Assembly (NCBI RefSeq): GCF_005938675.2
Contig: NZ_VCCH02000026.1
Location: forward strand, 1 to 64,000
Length of the DNA: 64,000 nt
From: Mycobacterium sp. KBS0706
GTDB taxonomy: Bacteria > Pseudomonadota > Alphaproteobacteria > DSM-16000 > Inquilinaceae
Direction: 5' to 3'
In this document: positions 53,133-61,774 of the stretch, piece after piece
How positions within the stretch are numbered: position 1 is the stretch's first letter
Layout: every line of letters begins with the position of its first letter
Notes under the pieces: generated by a model
The model's database searches: none
Seen by the model: the letters and a program-made list of their open reading frames with translations, nothing else
Told to the model about the DNA's origin: nothing
Made by a program: the position numbers and the translations under genes

Positions 53133-53431
53133 TCATCCTTCTCCTGCTGGTCCTTGAAGATGGTCTGAACCTGCGGGATGACGATGTTGACCACCTCATT
53201 GGTATCGACGACCACGTTGATGCCCCTGCCTGCGACAGCCCTGGGATCGAGCCCGTTGAGGAGATTGGACTGGTGCAGGATGGATTTCGCGTTGACGATG
53301 AAGTTGGCCAGATCGGCCGGGTTCGTCGCGGCCTTGAAGACCTCCCCGCCGACGGCGAGCAACTGGTCCCGGTTGCCCAGGTCGATCACGGAAAAATCGT
53401 TCGGGGTGGCAATTGGATCGAAGCGCGGCAT
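53087..53431 (-). CDS. small protein of unknown family with C-terminal cysteine pair
   Basis: A 114-residue protein with no recognised family. It opens 'MPRFDPIATPNDFSVIDLGN', has Asn/Val-rich helices in the middle ('INVVVDTNEVVNIVIPQVQ'), and ends 'LRRIGFIVLCGCR', with both of its cysteines among the last four residues. Amino-acid use is ordinary, unlike the shadow frames here. AGGGGGA lies before the ATG. Its 3' end overlaps the SARP gene by 46 bases on the opposite strand. The cysteine-ending tail could be a modification or binding site; I do not assign a role. Confidence 0.7.
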   Translation of the reverse strand: MPRFDPIATPNDFSVIDLGNRDQLLAVGGEVFKAATNPADLANFIVNAKSILHQSNLLNGLDPRAVAGRGINVVVDTNEVVNIVIPQVQTIFKDQQEKDDYLRRIGFIVLCGCR

Positions 53432-53556
53432 GGTTCATTCCCCCTGGCGCGTCAAATGAGATGACCGTGCGGCCGATGGCCGGAGATGGAAAGCCCTCCA
53501 TTGGGATGCGCAGGCATCCGGAAGGCGATGGGAGGCGGAGCGGCGCGTCGAGCTGA

Positions 53557-54159
53557 TCAGCCCCCCAACGCACTGCGGGCGATCCGGTAGACGCCGATCG
53601 GTTCGGCCATGTTCCTGAGCAGGCATTGTCCGAGGGCCTCGAAGCCGATCCCGGTCGTGTCGGCGACCTCGGCGATCACGGTCTCGGACAGGTAGACGTC
53701 CCCGGGCTCGGCCAGCGCCTGGAGGCGGGCGGCGACGTTCAGGGGATGCCCGAACAACTCGCCATCGACGGCGATGCTGTCGCCGGTGCTGACGCCCATG
53801 TGCAGGCGAAGGCTGCGGTCGGTGCCGGCTCCAGCCTGCTCGGCGTTCACGCCGCGTTGCAGCGCGACGGCGCAGTTCACGGCGTCCGCCGGGCGCGGGA
53901 ACGCGATCAGCGCGCCGTCACCGGCGGAGCTCACCAGCCGGCCCCGATGGGCGAGGATGGTCGGCAACATGAAACGTCGCCGCAGTGCCCGCAGATCGAG
54001 CGCCGTGGACAGGGCGTCGAGCTCGACGAGCCGGCTGAACCCCACGACATCCGCGACCAGGATGGTGAGGCGTCGGCGTTCGATTCTGGGTGCGTGGCCC
54101 AACGCGTGCCGATGGCTGTATGTCGCGGCGTCCGGTCGGGTCGGAGACCTGCTGATCAT
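53557..54159 (-). CDS. class III nucleotide cyclase-like protein lacking the base-selecting Lys
   Basis: A 200-residue single-domain class III cyclase. Metal Asp residues are in 'ILVADVVGFSRLVELDA' and 'LVSSAGDGALIAF', and the transition-state Asn/Arg are in 'GHPLNVAARLQALAE'. The Lys that normally stands four residues before the second metal Asp is Ser here, so base selectivity or activity may be altered. The ATG at 54159 is taken; a TTG at 54174 has a better-placed GGGAGG. A 193-base gap separates it from the gene upstream on this strand. Confidence 0.82.
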   Translation of the reverse strand: MISRSPTRPDAATYSHRHALGHAPRIERRRLTILVADVVGFSRLVELDALSTALDLRALRRRFMLPTILAHRGRLVSSAGDGALIAFPRPADAVNCAVALQRGVNAEQAGAGTDRSLRLHMGVSTGDSIAVDGELFGHPLNVAARLQALAEPGDVYLSETVIAEVADTTGIGFEALGQCLLRNMAEPIGVYRIARSALGG

Positions 54160-54352
54160 TCTGGTCGTGTACAAGAGAACCTCCCTGTCTTTCCCTTGTC
54201 CTGGGGTGTTGACAGGAGTGTCTCCGGAACAGCGGCACGCTCCGTGTACCGACCGGTCGCCCAGCGTGAAAACTGCGTGAGCCGAGCGGGCGAGGCGCCG
54301 ATCGCCCCGCCCGCAACAGGCCGTCCCGCCCTGTCGCAATCCGATTACGGCG

Positions 54353-54781
54353 TCATTCCGCCGGCATCGGCGGCAGAGCGGTGTCGCGAGCGGCTGTGGT
54401 CTCGGCGGACCTCGATCGCCGTGCCGGGACGAGCCGTTCGAAAGCCGTCAGGCCGGCCTGCAGGATGCGTTCGAGATGGGTCGCCAGCCTCGGCCAGAAG
54501 CGGCGGTCGAAGTGCGAGGCGAAGTCGCGGTTGACCCGCACGACGCGCCAATACGTCTCCTCCCAGTCGTGATACGCCTCGGTCAGCTCGCGGCTCTGCT
54601 GGTACGAGATGCGAAGCAGGGCGCAGTCGCAGTTCGCTTCGATCCGGGCGCTGCCGCCCAGCGGGTCGAACAGCACCCGGTGGCCGCTGGGCTTGTGGCG
54701 CAGCAGCCCGCGGCGGAGATCGAATTCGGTCGGGGAGGTGCGCAGCGCGACGATCATCGGGCTCACATCGAGATATGCCAT
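54353..54781 (-). CDS. hypothetical protein
   Basis: A 142-residue protein of unknown function with a near-ideal AGGAGG ribosome site. It opens 'MAYLDVSPMIVALRTSPTEF', has a strand-rich middle ('RVLFDPLGGSARIEANCDCA') and a helix rich in W, Y and F ('EAYHDWEETYWRVVRVNRDF'). A C-D-C pair near residue 52 could bind metal. There is no signal peptide. It is the first of three minus-strand genes in the presumed insert. Confidence 0.7.
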   Translation of the reverse strand: MAYLDVSPMIVALRTSPTEFDLRRGLLRHKPSGHRVLFDPLGGSARIEANCDCALLRISYQQSRELTEAYHDWEETYWRVVRVNRDFASHFDRRFWPRLATHLERILQAGLTAFERLVPARRSRSAETTAARDTALPPMPAE

Positions 54782-55031
54782 GTCGATCCTCCTGAAGTGC
54801 CTCGCGGCGTTGGAGGTGCTCAACGGCGACGACGGGTTGCCCCCGCGTCGCGAGGCCACGGTCCCGGCCGGAGCGTTCGAAGACGGGCCTCGATCCCGGC
54901 TTGTGGTGGGCCCGGCCGCAATGGTCCCACTCGCGCCCGCCCCCCGATACGGGCCGAAGCGATGGTGCAGTGGAAAGATCATGGATCCGGAGTCGTCCGA
55001 GTCAATCGGCTGCGATGGCCTTCTGACGACG

Positions 55032-55202
55032 GACGCGGTGCTGTTCGAGGGTGGCGCCGATTGCCCTGCACACGGTGAACCAAGCGACCGCGGTCCAGGG
55101 CGCGATCCGCGACGACCTGGCCGACGGACGCACCTTCTACGCCCTGGAATGGCTGCTGCTGGAGCGGCCGGCGGCAATGCCAGCCTGATGACGATCGGGT
55201 AG
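55032..55202 (+). pseudogene. decayed direct copy of the putA 3' end
   Basis: This stretch matches the last 219 bases of putA (50611-50829) in the same orientation. Blocks such as CTGGAATGGCTGCTGCTGGA are identical, and the final 30 bases before the stop match exactly, so it also ends NASLMTIG followed by stop (TAG instead of TGA). It has lost two segments of about 24 bases and is frame-shifted between them, so no PutA product can be made. It marks the right edge of the segment 50830-55031. The stretch 54782-55031 before it holds nothing else I recognise. Confidence 0.88.
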
Positions 55203-55225
55203 GGTGGGGAAGTTCACCTCACCCC

Positions 55226-55837
55226 TTACCAGCTGCAGGCTTGGCGGAGCGGCTTGACGGCCTCTTCGAGACCGGCGATCGGCAACTCGGCGGTGATGGA
55301 GCTCTCGTTGAACGGGGTCGCCCGGACCAGCAGCATGGTGCCGCCGAAAAGCTCCTTGATGAAGGGGATGGCAGCACCGCCATTCCAGAGCCCCAGTGCT
55401 TCATTGTCGTTCGATTCGTCGAAGGACTTGATTCTGGCCGCGGCCTTGTCGAGCCGATAGGTGACTCGGCCGCCCCCGTTCAGGTCCGCCATGAACTGCC
55501 CGCCGAAATCGAACCAAAGACTGGTCTTGCGCTCGCGGCAGGCAATCCAGAACACCAGGTCCGACGGTTGTCCCAGGCGATCCGTGATCGGCTCGGAGGA
55601 AGCCACGCGGAGGAACACGTTTTTGGAATCGTCGATCTTCGAGATCTGCTCCTGGACCTGCCATTTGCTCTCGGCCGGTTGCGGCACAGCAGAGACGCTG
55701 GCCTTGAACTGCAGGTCGTAGCAGGCCAGCCGCTCCGTGTCGGCGGCGATCTTCGCGCAGTCTTCGGGAGAGGCGGCATAGGCCTGGTCGGTCGCGGCCG
55801 GCGCCAGAGCACCGAGGAATAGCCCTTTCAAGAACAT
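55226..55837 (-). CDS. VasI/TagO-like type VI secretion-associated protein (orphan)
   Basis: A 203-residue exported protein. The signal peptide ends near AYA (residue ~21); 'CAKIAADTERLACYDLQFKA' follows, then the VasI-like body: 'ITDRLGQPSDLVFWIACRER', 'TSLWFDFGGQFM', 'VTYRLDKAAARIKSFDESND' and the ending 'LRQACSW'. In type VI systems such proteins (TagO/VasI) are accessory; here no other type VI gene is present. It is divergent from the YeeE-like gene over an AT-rich 224-base gap. Confidence 0.78.
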   Translation of the reverse strand: MFLKGLFLGALAPAATDQAYAASPEDCAKIAADTERLACYDLQFKASVSAVPQPAESKWQVQEQISKIDDSKNVFLRVASSEPITDRLGQPSDLVFWIACRERKTSLWFDFGGQFMADLNGGGRVTYRLDKAAARIKSFDESNDNEALGLWNGGAAIPFIKELFGGTMLLVRATPFNESSITAELPIAGLEEAVKPLRQACSW

Positions 55838-56061
55838 CGCTACCGTCCAAATCGTTGTCTCAAATCGCGAATCTCAATCTCGCGTGGATGGTTGATCCTT
55901 CACAATAGCACTCGTGTGCGATCGTGCGACGACAGCAGGAGAGTGTCCGAAGGAGTTTATCAGTTTTCGAATGTGTTTTCATCGAATTGACATTTTGTAC
56001 TATGTGATTATGTATTGCGAACCAAGCCGTCGCCGCGGCGGCCGCTACCGGAAATCAGGCG

Positions 56062-57297
56062 ATGTCGACGATCACCCTTCCCGGCGGTCAGGCCGCTCCC
56101 CGTCTTGCCCAGGCGATCAATCTCCGCGTGGCCGGCCTGGCCGGGCTGGTGCTGTTGGCCGGAGTGCTGCTGCTCTCCGCGGTGATCGACGCCCGCCAGG
56201 CCGCGTTCTACGTCCTGGGCGCTGCGCTCGGCATCGTGCTGTATCACGCCGCCTTCGGCTTCACCTCGGCCTGGCGGGTGTTCATCGCCGACGGCCGCGG
56301 CGCCGGGCTGCGGGCGCAGATGGTGATGCTGGCGGTGGCCGTGCTGCTGTTCTTCCCGGCGCTGTCGGCCGGCACGCTGTTCGGCCAGCCGGTCAGCGGC
56401 AACATCTCGCCGCTCGGCGTCTCGGTGGTGGTCGGCGCCTTCCTCTTCGGCATCGGCATGCAGCTCGGCGGCGGCTGCGCCTCCGGCACGCTCTACACCG
56501 TCGGCGGCGGCTCCACCCGGATGGTGCTGACCCTGGTCTTCTTCATCGCCGGCTCGGCGATCGGCGCGGCGCATCTGCACTGGTGGACGGCCCAGCCATC
56601 GCTGCCCGCCGTCTCGGTGGTCACCAGCCTCGGCCTGTGGCCGGCGCTGCTGCTGAACCTCGCCATCTTCGCCGCGATCGCCGGCCTGACCGTGCTGCGC
56701 GAGCGCCGCGTGCATGGCGGCCTGGTGGCGCCTGAGGCGCCGGCGACGCGCGGCCTGCAGCGGCTGCTGCGCGGCCCCTGGCCACTGGTCTGGGGCGGCG
56801 TCGCCCTGGCGGTGCTGAACTTCGTCACCCTGGCCCTGGCCGGGCGGCCCTGGGGCATCACCTCGGCCTTCGCCCTCTGGGGCTCGAAGGCAGCGGCGCT
56901 GGTCGGGTTCGACCCGGCCAGCTGGCCCTATTGGTCGAAGCCGGCAACTGCCGCTGTGCTGAACGGCAGCATCCTCGCCGACGTCACTTCGGTGATGGAT
57001 ATCGGCATCGTCGTCGGCGCGCTGCTGGCCGCCGGCCTGGCCGGGCGCTTCGCCCCGGTCTGGCGGATCCCGGGCCGCCAGGTCGCCGCCGCCGTGGTCG
57101 GCGGGCTGCTGCTGGGCTACGGCGCCCGGCTGGCCTATGGCTGCAACATCGGCGCCTATTTCTCCGGCATCGCCTCGGGCAGCCTGCATGGCTGGCTGTG
57201 GCTGGTCGCCGCCTTCTTCGGCAATGTCGCCGGCACGTCTCTGCGCCCGGCCTTCGGGCTGGAGGTCGAGCGGACGCCGCGCCTCACCGGCTGCTGA
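56062..57297 (+). CDS. YeeE/YedE-family membrane protein (thiosulfate/sulfur uptake type)
   Basis: A 411-residue inner-membrane protein with about nine to ten hydrophobic helices. The two conserved cysteine motifs of the family are 'QLGGGCASGTLYTVGGGST' (near residue 138) and 'ARLAYGCNIGAYFSGIASGS' (near residue 358). In E. coli and Spirochaeta, YeeE imports thiosulfate through these Cys. No TusA-like partner gene is adjacent, so the exact cargo is inferred. The gene ends 60 bases before the M3 peptidase gene. Confidence 0.88.
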   Translation: MSTITLPGGQAAPRLAQAINLRVAGLAGLVLLAGVLLLSAVIDARQAAFYVLGAALGIVLYHAAFGFTSAWRVFIADGRGAGLRAQMVMLAVAVLLFFPALSAGTLFGQPVSGNISPLGVSVVVGAFLFGIGMQLGGGCASGTLYTVGGGSTRMVLTLVFFIAGSAIGAAHLHWWTAQPSLPAVSVVTSLGLWPALLLNLAIFAAIAGLTVLRERRVHGGLVAPEAPATRGLQRLLRGPWPLVWGGVALAVLNFVTLALAGRPWGITSAFALWGSKAAALVGFDPASWPYWSKPATAAVLNGSILADVTSVMDIGIVVGALLAAGLAGRFAPVWRIPGRQVAAAVVGGLLLGYGARLAYGCNIGAYFSGIASGSLHGWLWLVAAFFGNVAGTSLRPAFGLEVERTPRLTGC

Positions 57298-57357
57298 CAT
57301 CGGACCGCGATCCTGGCTAGTCTGGCGGCCAAGGATCCAGAACAGAGCGGTGCCACG

Positions 57358-59412
57358 ATGAGCTCCGAGATCTCCGCCAACCCGTTGCTCGCGCCCTGGG
57401 ACACGCCGTTTGGCAGCCCGCCCTGGCAGCGGATCGCGGTCGACCATTTCCGCCCGGCCTTCGATGCCGCGCTGGCCGAGCATGACCGCGAGATCGCGGC
57501 CATCGCCGGCGATCCGGCCGAGCCCAGCTTCGACAACACCGTCGCGGCGCTGGAGCGCAGCGGCCGCGCCCTTCGCCGGGTCGCCGCCGCCTTCTTCAAC
57601 CTGACCTCGGCGCACAGCAATGACGAGCTCGAGGCGGTGGAGCGCGATATCGCGCCGCTGCTGGCCCGGCACCACAACGCGATCCAGCAGCACCCGGCGC
57701 TGTTCCGCCGGGTCGACGCGCTGTTCGCCCGCCGCGCCGAGCTCGGTCTGACGCCGGAGCAGGACCGGGTGCTGGAACGCTACCATCTCGGCTTCACCCG
57801 CAGCGGCGCCGGCCTGGACGAGGCGGCGAAGCAGCGTCTGTCCGAGATCGTCGAGCGCCTGGCCACGCTGGGCACCCGCTTCGGCCAGAACGTGCTGGCC
57901 GACGAGAAGGCCTATGCCCTGGTGCTGGACGGCGAGGCCGACCTGGCCGGCCTGCCGCAGGAGTTGCGCGACGCGGCGGCGGCCGCCGCCGCCGATCGCG
58001 GCCAGCCGGGCAAGCATGCGATCACGCTCGGCCGCTCCAGCGTCGAGCCGTTCCTGCAGTTCTCGGCCCGGCGCGACCTGCGCGAGACGGCGTTCAAGGC
58101 CTGGCTCGCCCGCGGCGAGAGCGCCGCCGCCGACAACCGGCCGATCATCGCCGAGACCGTGGCGCTGCGGGCCGAGCAGGCGCGGCTGCTGGGCTATCCC
58201 AGCTATGCCGATTTCCGCCTGGCCGACACCATGGCCAAGACGCCGGAGGCGGCGCTGGGCCTGCTGAACTCGGTCTGGGTGCCGGCCCGGGCCCGCGCTT
58301 TGCGCGAGCAGGAGAAGCTGCAGGCGCTGGTGGCGGAGGAGGGCGGCAATTTCGAGATCGCCGCCTGGGACTGGCGCTACTATGCCGAGCAGCAGCGCAA
58401 GCGGGAATTCGACCTCGATGAGAGCGAGCTCAAGCCCTACCTGCAGCTCGAGCGCATCATCGAGGCCGCCTTCGACACCGCCCACCGCCTGTTCGGCCTG
58501 TCCTTCCAGGAGCAGAAGGGCGTGCCGGTGTGGCATCCCGATGTCCGGGCCTGGGAGGTGACGGGCCGGGACGGCCGCTTCGTCGGCCTGTTCTACGGCG
58601 ACTATTTCGCCCGGCCGTCCAAGCGCAGCGGCGCCTGGATGGAAGCGATCCGCGAGCAGGAGAATCTCGACGGCGAGGTGCGCCCGATCGTCGTCAACGT
58701 CATGAACTTCGCCAAGGCGGCGGAGGGCACGCCGAGCCTGCTGAGCTTCGACGACGCCCGCACCCTGTTCCATGAGTTCGGCCATGCCCTGCACGGGCTG
58801 ATGTCCGACCTGGCCTATCCGGCCATCGCCGGCACCAATGTGGCGCGCGACTTCGTCGAGTTCCCGTCGCAGCTCTACGAGCACTGGCTGGAGCGGCCGG
58901 AGATCCTGCGCCGCCACGCGCTGCACTACCGCACCGGCGAGCCGATGCCGGAGGAGTTGCTGCAGCGGGTGCTGGCGGCGCGCACCTTCAACCAGGGCTT
59001 CTCGACCGTCGAGTTCATCTCCTCGGCCCTGGTCGATCTCGACTTCCACGCCGCCGGCGCCGATGCGTCAGACCCGGCGGCGTTCGAGCGCGCCACGCTG
59101 CAGCGCATCGGCATGCCGTCGGCGATCGTGATGCGGCACCGGCCGCCGCATTTCCAGCATGTCTTCGCCGGCAGCGGCTATTCCGCCGGCTATTACAGCT
59201 ACCTGTGGTCCGAGGTGCTGGACGCGGACGGCTTCGGTGCCTTCGAGGAGGCGGGCGACATCTTCGACCCGGCGGTGTCGGGCCGGCTGGCGGAGTTCGT
59301 CTATTCCGCCGGCTACCGCCGCGACCCGGCCGAAGCCTACCGCGCCTTCCGCGGCCGCCCGCCGGAGCCGGAAGCGCTGCTGAAGAAACGCGGCCTGGCC
59401 GAGGCGGCTTGA
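57358..59412 (+). CDS. M3-family metallopeptidase (oligopeptidase A / Dcp-like)
   Basis: A 684-residue zinc oligopeptidase. The HExxH motif is in 'TLFHEFGHALHGLMSD' (H472-H476), with the third ligand Glu in 'VEFPSQLYEHWL' about 26 residues later. 'RHRPPHFQHVFAGSGYSAGY' holds the conserved substrate-binding His and Tyr residues. No signal peptide is seen, so it is cytosolic. It degrades short peptides; the wording fits peptidyl-dipeptidase Dcp. It could serve the peptide importer at 38-43 kb, but it is not in that operon. Confidence 0.92.
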   Translation: MSSEISANPLLAPWDTPFGSPPWQRIAVDHFRPAFDAALAEHDREIAAIAGDPAEPSFDNTVAALERSGRALRRVAAAFFNLTSAHSNDELEAVERDIAPLLARHHNAIQQHPALFRRVDALFARRAELGLTPEQDRVLERYHLGFTRSGAGLDEAAKQRLSEIVERLATLGTRFGQNVLADEKAYALVLDGEADLAGLPQELRDAAAAAAADRGQPGKHAITLGRSSVEPFLQFSARRDLRETAFKAWLARGESAAADNRPIIAETVALRAEQARLLGYPSYADFRLADTMAKTPEAALGLLNSVWVPARARALREQEKLQALVAEEGGNFEIAAWDWRYYAEQQRKREFDLDESELKPYLQLERIIEAAFDTAHRLFGLSFQEQKGVPVWHPDVRAWEVTGRDGRFVGLFYGDYFARPSKRSGAWMEAIREQENLDGEVRPIVVNVMNFAKAAEGTPSLLSFDDARTLFHEFGHALHGLMSDLAYPAIAGTNVARDFVEFPSQLYEHWLERPEILRRHALHYRTGEPMPEELLQRVLAARTFNQGFSTVEFISSALVDLDFHAAGADASDPAAFERATLQRIGMPSAIVMRHRPPHFQHVFAGSGYSAGYYSYLWSEVLDADGFGAFEEAGDIFDPAVSGRLAEFVYSAGYRRDPAEAYRAFRGRPPEPEALLKKRGLAEAA

Positions 59413-59442
59413 GGGTTCAGGCCGGTCGCAGGATGTAATGAA

Positions 59443-59534
59443 CCGTCATGGCGAGGCGCGTAGCGCCGTGGCCATCCAGGGGGCGGTGCGAGCTGCCCTG
59501 GATGGCCACGCCCCTTCGGGGCTCGCCATGACGG
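59443..59534. repeat. REP-like palindromic element
   Basis: A 92-base nested palindrome between the M3 peptidase and the SDR gene. Outer arms CCGTCATGGCGAG (59443-59455) and CTCGCCATGACGG (59522-59534) are perfect; inner arms CGTGGCCATCCAGGG (59467-59481) and CCCTGGATGGCCACG (59496-59510) are perfect. It ends convergent transcription units and resembles repeated intergenic palindromes of other Rhodospirillales, as I recall them. A short related palindrome is at 50836-50847. Confidence 0.8.
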
Positions 59535-59541
59535 ATTAATT

Positions 59542-60423
59542 TCAGGCCTGCTCCTCCGCCCAGATCGCATCCAGCCCCTCGCGGAAGCTCGGATAGGCCA
59601 AGTGGACCCCGAGCTCGTCGATGATCCGGTCGATCTTCAGCCGCTTGCACTCCGAGTAGAACTCGCGGCCGAGCGGCGACAGGCCGGCCTGCCCGAACGG
59701 AATCAGCGGCGGCGGGTCGATGCCGAGCAGCCGGGCGGCATGCTCGATCGGCTCGTTCGGGCTGGACGGGTGGCCGTCGGCGACGTTGTAGATCGCCCCC
59801 GGAGCAGGCCGGCGCATCGAGGCCATCAGCACGCTGCCGATATCATCGACATGGATGCGGTTGAACACCTGGCCCGGCTTGTCGATGCGCCGCGCCCGGC
59901 CGTGCCGCAGCTGGTCGAACGCGCTGCGCCCCGGCCCGTAGATCCCGGCCAGGCGGAACACCTGCACCGCCACGCCGGTGCTCTGGAATGCACCGAACCA
60001 GGCACGCTCCGACTCCAGCCGCTTCCAGCCGCGCGGTGACCCAGGGGTCGGATCGGCGGTCTCGTCGATCCAGGCGCCGCCGCGGTCGCCATAGACCGAG
60101 GGGGTCGAGAGATAGCCCACCCAGCGCAGCTCGGGTAGCGCCTGCAAGGTCTCGGCCAGCGCCGGCACCGTCGGGTCGCCCGATTCCTCCGGCGAGATCG
60201 ACTGGATCAGATGCGTCGTCCCGGCCAGCACGGTGGGATCGAGCTGCCGGTCCGGGCCGAAGGCATGGGCCTCGAATCCCTCGTCCTGCAGCCGCTCCAG
60301 GCGGTCGGCATCGCGCGTGGTGCCGGCGACCTGCCAGCCGAGGTCGCGCAGCCGCCGCGCCAGCCGGGTCATGCTGTAGCCGAGGCCGAAGACGAAGAGC
60401 CGTCCGGGTCGCAGATCGTCCAT
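59542..60423 (-). CDS. SDR-family NAD-dependent epimerase/reductase
   Basis: A 293-residue extended short-chain dehydrogenase-like protein. The nucleotide site 'LFVFGLGYSMTRLARRLRDL' is atypical: G-x-G-x2 followed by Ser and Met in place of the TGATGFIG form. 'STPSVYGDRGGAWIDE' holds the Tyr; the catalytic Lys of the usual YxxxK is not obvious (no Lys four residues later). This matches the YeeZ/ YbjT-like group. The ATG at 60423 is preferred over the upstream GTG. Divergent from the cobalamin operon. Confidence 0.85.
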   Translation of the reverse strand: MDDLRPGRLFVFGLGYSMTRLARRLRDLGWQVAGTTRDADRLERLQDEGFEAHAFGPDRQLDPTVLAGTTHLIQSISPEESGDPTVPALAETLQALPELRWVGYLSTPSVYGDRGGAWIDETADPTPGSPRGWKRLESERAWFGAFQSTGVAVQVFRLAGIYGPGRSAFDQLRHGRARRIDKPGQVFNRIHVDDIGSVLMASMRRPAPGAIYNVADGHPSSPNEPIEHAARLLGIDPPPLIPFGQAGLSPLGREFYSECKRLKIDRIIDELGVHLAYPSFREGLDAIWAEEQA

Positions 60424-60631
60424 TGCGTGTCGCGTCACTGTTGCCTTCCGGAGGAAGCCTATAGCAATGTGCCGGCCGGGACGTCGACGGTGCGTCCCGC
60501 GACGCCCCCGGGATGCTCAAGGGCAACGGGGTCTTTCGACGGATAGATCCAAGCGATATCCGCGCGTGCCGCCCACCGTCCGCTGCCGGGATTCCGGCCG
60601 TGCCGGCATGGCGTGGAGCCAGGAGGGCATG

Positions 60632-61774
60632 ATGGCGGGCAAGCTGGGCGTGATGATCTGCGGCCATGGCAGCCGGGACGAGGGGGCCGTGGACGAGTTC
60701 GCCGCCGTGTCCCTGCAACTGCGCCGCCGCCTGCCGCAACACGAGGTCGATTACGGCTATCTCGAATTCGCCCGGCCGATCATTCGCGACGGGCTGGACC
60801 GGCTGCGCGCCAAGGGCGTGACCGAGGTGCTGGCGATTCCCGGCATGCTGTTCGCCGCCGGCCACGCCAAGAACGACATCCCGTCGGTGCTGAACACCTA
60901 CCAGGCGCAGCATCCGAGCCTGACCATCCGCTACGGCCGCGAGCTGGGCATCGACGTGAAGATGCTGCGCGCCGCCGGCGAGCGGGTGCAGGAGGCGGTG
61001 GAGATCGCCGATGCCAAGCGGGAAGACGGGCCGGTGCCGCTGCACGAGACCATGCTGGTGGTGGTCGGCCGCGGCGCCTCGGACCCCGACGCCAATTCCA
61101 ACGTCGCCAAGGTGATGCGGATGCTGTGGGAGGGCATCGGCTTCGGCTGGGGCGAGACCGCCTATTCCGGCGTCACCTTCCCGCTGGTCGAGCCGGCGCT
61201 GGAGCATGCGGCGAAGCTCGGCTACCGCCGCATCGTCGTGTTCCCGTACTTCCTGTTCACCGGCATCCTGGTCGACCGGATCTATGACGCCACCGACGCC
61301 GTCGCCGCCCGCCATCCGGGCATCGAATTCGTCAAGGCGCGCTACCTGAACGACCACCCGCTGGTGCTGGAGACGCTGGAGGAGCGGATCGCCGAGATCC
61401 TCGCCGGCACCGGCAACATGAACTGCCAGATGTGCAAGTACCGGATGCAGGTGCTGGGCTTCGAGGCCGAGGTCGGCCTGCCGCAGGAGAGCCACCACCA
61501 CCACGTCGAAGGCATCTCCGGCGGCCCGGCGCACCATCATGATCACGGGCACGACCACGATCATGGGCATCACCATGACCATGGCCACGACCATCACCAC
61601 CACGGCGATCACCGCCACCATCACCATCATCACGATGACGGCCATCACCACCACGAGCATGATCACGGTCATAGCCACGATCACGGTCACAGCCATGACC
61701 ATGGCCATCACCACCATCCCTATCCCCATGCCGACCATCCGCTGGGGCCGAAGAGCCTGAAGAAGGCCGGGTGA
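60632..61774 (+). CDS. cbiX: CbiX-type sirohydrochlorin chelatase with long His-rich tail
   Basis: A 380-residue long-form CbiX that inserts cobalt (or iron) into sirohydrochlorin. Two CbiX domains lie at residues ~1-120 and ~130-255: '[17 protein letters not shown]' has the metal His H12, the second repeat '[14 protein letters not shown]' has Arg at that place. A C-x2-C pair ('[11 protein letters not shown]', near residue 266) matches the iron-sulfur site of long CbiX. The tail (residues ~288-370) carries about 45 His. AGGAGG is 5 bases before the ATG at 60632. First gene of the cobalamin operon. Confidence 0.92.
   Translation: MAGKLGVMICGHGSRDEGAVDEFAAVSLQLRRRLPQHEVDYGYLEFARPIIRDGLDRLRAKGVTEVLAIPGMLFAAGHAKNDIPSVLNTYQAQHPSLTIRYGRELGIDVKMLRAAGERVQEAVEIADAKREDGPVPLHETMLVVVGRGASDPDANSNVAKVMRMLWEGIGFGWGETAYSGVTFPLVEPALEHAAKLGYRRIVVFPYFLFTGILVDRIYDATDAVAARHPGIEFVKARYLNDHPLVLETLEERIAEILAGTGNMNCQMCKYRMQVLGFEAEVGLPQESHHHHVEGISGGPAHHHDHGHDHDHGHHHDHGHDHHHHGDHRHHHHHHDDGHHHHEHDHGHSHDHGHSHDHGHHHHPYPHADHPLGPKSLKKAG

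Noticed and set aside
54609..55202. A 197-codon plus-strand frame ending NASLMTIG
   Set aside because: Its end is the decayed putA copy and its first part is opposite the 142-residue gene; it has no ribosome site.
56008..59049. A 1013-codon minus-strand frame across the YeeE-like and M3 peptidase genes
   Set aside because: It overlaps two well-supported genes completely and has shadow composition.
60439..60631. Possible cobalamin riboswitch upstream of cbiX
   Set aside because: No B12-box or conserved core could be matched by eye. A covariance-model search would settle it.
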